Of a stretch of DNA of 63,113 bases, positions 61,436 through 63,113 are shown in pieces. The notes under the pieces are model-generated. The model was not told the origin of the DNA, did no database searches, and worked only from the letters and a program-made list of their open reading frames with translations. Position 1 is the first letter of the stretch, and every line of letters begins with the position of its first letter. Location: the NCBI GenBank assembly GCA_030694905.1, contig JAUYTY010000075.1:1-63113 (forward strand). The letters run 5' to 3'. Source of the stretch: Eubacteriales bacterium. GTDB lineage: Bacteria > Bacillota > Clostridia > Tissierellales > Dethiosulfatibacteraceae. A program made the translations under genes and the position numbers.

Positions 61436-63113
61436 ATGAAAATTTTGGATTTTTACCCCGCGAATTGTAAAAATTGCTATAAATGTGTCAGGAATTGCCC
61501 CGTTAAAGCAGTCAAGATTGTCAATGACCAGGCTGAAATCATGGAAGAAAAATGTATAGCCTGTGGTAAATGTTTCTTGGTATGTCCCCAAAATGCCCGA
61601 AATATTCATAGTGATCTGGCAAACGTTAGAAATGCCCTTAAGTACAAAAAGGTTGTTGTCAGCATAGCCCCATCTTATACAGGCATCTATCCTGAGCCCG
61701 AAAGATTGGTTGGCGCACTTTATGGCATTGGATTCGAATCTGTTGAAGAGACAGCAGTGGCAGCAGAGATGGTAACAGACTTGTATAACCGGCATATTGA
61801 ATCAACTGAATGCAAAAACTATATAACATCTTGTTGCCCATCAGTGAATATGATGATACGAAAGTTTTATCCGAAATTGGCAGAATATCTTATGGCGATT
61901 GATTCTCCTATGATTTTGCATAGCAAAGTGCTTAGAAGAAAACATGGCAAGGATGCTTACATCGTTTTTTTGGGGCCATGCATCTCGAAAAAATGTGAGG
62001 CTACAGGATACCAGAAAGGAGGAATTATTGACGCGGTCATATCCTTCGAGGAACTGGATCTTTTGTTTAGGGAACTAGATATTGAAATTCATAACTACGA
62101 ACCCAGAAAACCTGAGACAAGAGCTGGCAGACTGGGATTCAAGTATCCAGGAGAAGGCGGTATTTTGCCAGGCATCAAGGAAACAGCCTTAAAGAGTGGC
62201 CTGACACCTATTAAGGTCAGCGGAGCCTCAGATTGTATGGAGCTGTTTCACTCTTTGGTAGAAGATGATATAGAAGGAACATGCATCGAGGCAAATATCT
62301 GTATGGGTGGATGTCTTGGTGGACCTGCGATTCCTAAAAACACAGGCAATATTTTTAAAAGGACAATAAGGGCAAATCATATGTTGTCGCAGATTGACAA
62401 TGAAAGGATATTCATACCTTTAGGATTTGATTGGAATAGCTTTAACCCTTGGAGCAGGGAGTTTAGCGACAGCCGCTATGAACAACCAACACACTCCGAG
62501 GCAAGCATAAAAGAGGTTTTAAAGAAAATGGGAAAAATAAACAAGGAAGATGAGTTGAATTGCGGCGCGTGCGGTTATGACACCTGTAGGGAAAAATCGA
62601 AGGCAGTCCTTGAAGGCATATCTCATTTGGAAATGTGCATCCCTCATATGCGAATGAAAGCTGAGAGACTTTCCAACATCATTTTCGAGGTTTCTCCAAA
62701 TATTCTCATGTTACTGGATGAAGAAATGAAAGTTGTCGATATCAATCCGCAGGGTGAAAAAACCTTTCACACAACTTTGAATCAGATTAAGGGAAAGGGT
62801 ATTGGGATGATTATGACCCCTGAAGACTTTGAACAGGTAATCAACAAAAAAGAGAATATTTTAGGCAAGAAGATCAGTGTTCCACATTACAATCTAAAGC
62901 TGAAAGAGTACCTGATTTATATTGAGGAGCATAAGCTGGTGTTTGGACTTTTCTCAAACGTCACGGACGAAGAACGCAGAAACGAGGAACTCTCAGAATT
63001 GAAATTCAACACGTTAAGCACAGTCAATAATGTAATCGACAGACAGATGAGGGTTGCTCAGGAGATAGCCGGGCTTTTGGGAGAGACCACCGCAGAGGCG
63101 AAAATAGCGCTAT
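61436..63113 (+). CDS. [FeFe]-hydrogenase-like PAS sensor protein (3' end outside window)
   Basis: The visible 559 residues start with two [4Fe-4S] motifs (CKNCYKCVRNCP near residue 11, CIACGKCFLVCP near residue 41), then an H-cluster domain with TSCCPS near 131, GPCISKKCEA near 180 and NICMGGCLGGP near 285, a further FeS motif CGACGYDTCREK near residue 377 and a PAS domain (about 415-500). The L1 motif is TSCCPSVN instead of TSCCPxW, and the L3 motif lacks the usual Met. This is the layout of the HsfB/HydS-like sensory group, not of catalytic hydrogenases. The frame is still open at the window end; a phosphatase or kinase gene may follow. ATG 61436 follows CTGGAG. Confidence 0.88.
   Translation, partial: MKILDFYPANCKNCYKCVRNCPVKAVKIVNDQAEIMEEKCIACGKCFLVCPQNARNIHSDLANVRNALKYKKVVVSIAPSYTGIYPEPERLVGALYGIGFESVEETAVAAEMVTDLYNRHIESTECKNYITSCCPSVNMMIRKFYPKLAEYLMAIDSPMILHSKVLRRKHGKDAYIVFLGPCISKKCEATGYQKGGIIDAVISFEELDLLFRELDIEIHNYEPRKPETRAGRLGFKYPGEGGILPGIKETALKSGLTPIKVSGASDCMELFHSLVEDDIEGTCIEANICMGGCLGGPAIPKNTGNIFKRTIRANHMLSQIDNERIFIPLGFDWNSFNPWSREFSDSRYEQPTHSEASIKEVLKKMGKINKEDELNCGACGYDTCREKSKAVLEGISHLEMCIPHMRMKAERLSNIIFEVSPNILMLLDEEMKVVDINPQGEKTFHTTLNQIKGKGIGMIMTPEDFEQVINKKENILGKKISVPHYNLKLKEYLIYIEEHKLVFGLFSNVTDEERRNEELSELKFNTLSTVNNVIDRQMRVAQEIAGLLGETTAEAKIAL

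Noticed and set aside
61430-61795. 121-codon minus-strand open frame at the start of the hydrogenase-like gene
   Set aside because: The plus strand carries an uninterrupted Fe-S protein frame with many conserved Cys; the minus frame has no support.

Overview
The window looks like chromosome of an AT-rich, Gram-positive, anaerobic member of the Clostridia. Signs are two isoleucine T-box leaders, a WalRK (YycFG) operon with YycH/YycI/YycJ/HtrA, DnaI- and DnaD-type helicase-loading genes, two sigma-54 activators with PAS domains, an [FeFe]-hydrogenase-like sensor protein and two Rex-like operators. purA, rpsF-ssb-rpsR and the wal operon sit near oriC in many Firmicutes, so this may be origin-proximal DNA. 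Species cannot be named from sequence alone.

Layout. 1-4.7 kb: 2-hydroxyacid dehydrogenase (cut by the window edge), guanine deaminase, a TudS-DUF1722 fusion (RudS-like tRNA thiouridine desulfidase), an old yellow enzyme and a sigma-54 activator. 4.7-8.7 kb: a control region (three activator sites, a Rex-like box, a terminator and a -24/-12 promoter) driving CoA transferase, GntP-family permease and SDR dehydrogenase, consistent with 3-hydroxyacid/ketoacid use. 8.8-10.1 kb: two-part ThrE-like exporter. 10.2-21.1 kb: a second sigma-54 regulon around a TyrR-type activator. It has two -24/-12 promoters, one driving DUF169 plus an HpcH/HpaI aldolase leftward, the other driving an Isf-like flavoprotein, DUF6282 hydrolase, cupin, TRAP transporter and a second HpcH/HpaI aldolase rightward. 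Its substrate is unknown and it is the best candidate for an undescribed catabolic system.

21.1-25.7 kb: branched-chain amino acid ABC transporter livKHMGF. 26.5-31.4 kb: purA, tRNA-Lys, a Mn-type (yybP-ykoY) riboswitch with a cation antiporter, a MATE exporter, tRNA-Val and a cold-shock protein. 31.4-38.2 kb: ilvA and the divergent ilv operon (ACT subunit, ilvC, ilvD, ilvB), each behind an Ile T-box. 38.2-47.3 kb: nucleoside-recognition membrane proteins, helicase-loading genes, an M23 peptidase, a TetR-controlled ABC-2 exporter and a GNAT. 47.4-58.8 kb: PspC, DUF3842, FGGY kinase, then walR-walK-yycH-yycI-murA-yycJ-htrA and small genes. 58.8-63.1 kb: rpsF-ssb-rpsR, an EamA transporter, then a [2Fe-2S] protein and a hydrogenase-like PAS sensor (cut by the window end) behind a Rex-like box.

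Five copies of a structured interspersed repeat (52-130 bp) lie in intergenic spaces, mostly right behind terminators and 3' of TTTA or TTAA. They look like non-autonomous IS200/IS605-type elements. No transposase gene, CRISPR array or rRNA was seen.
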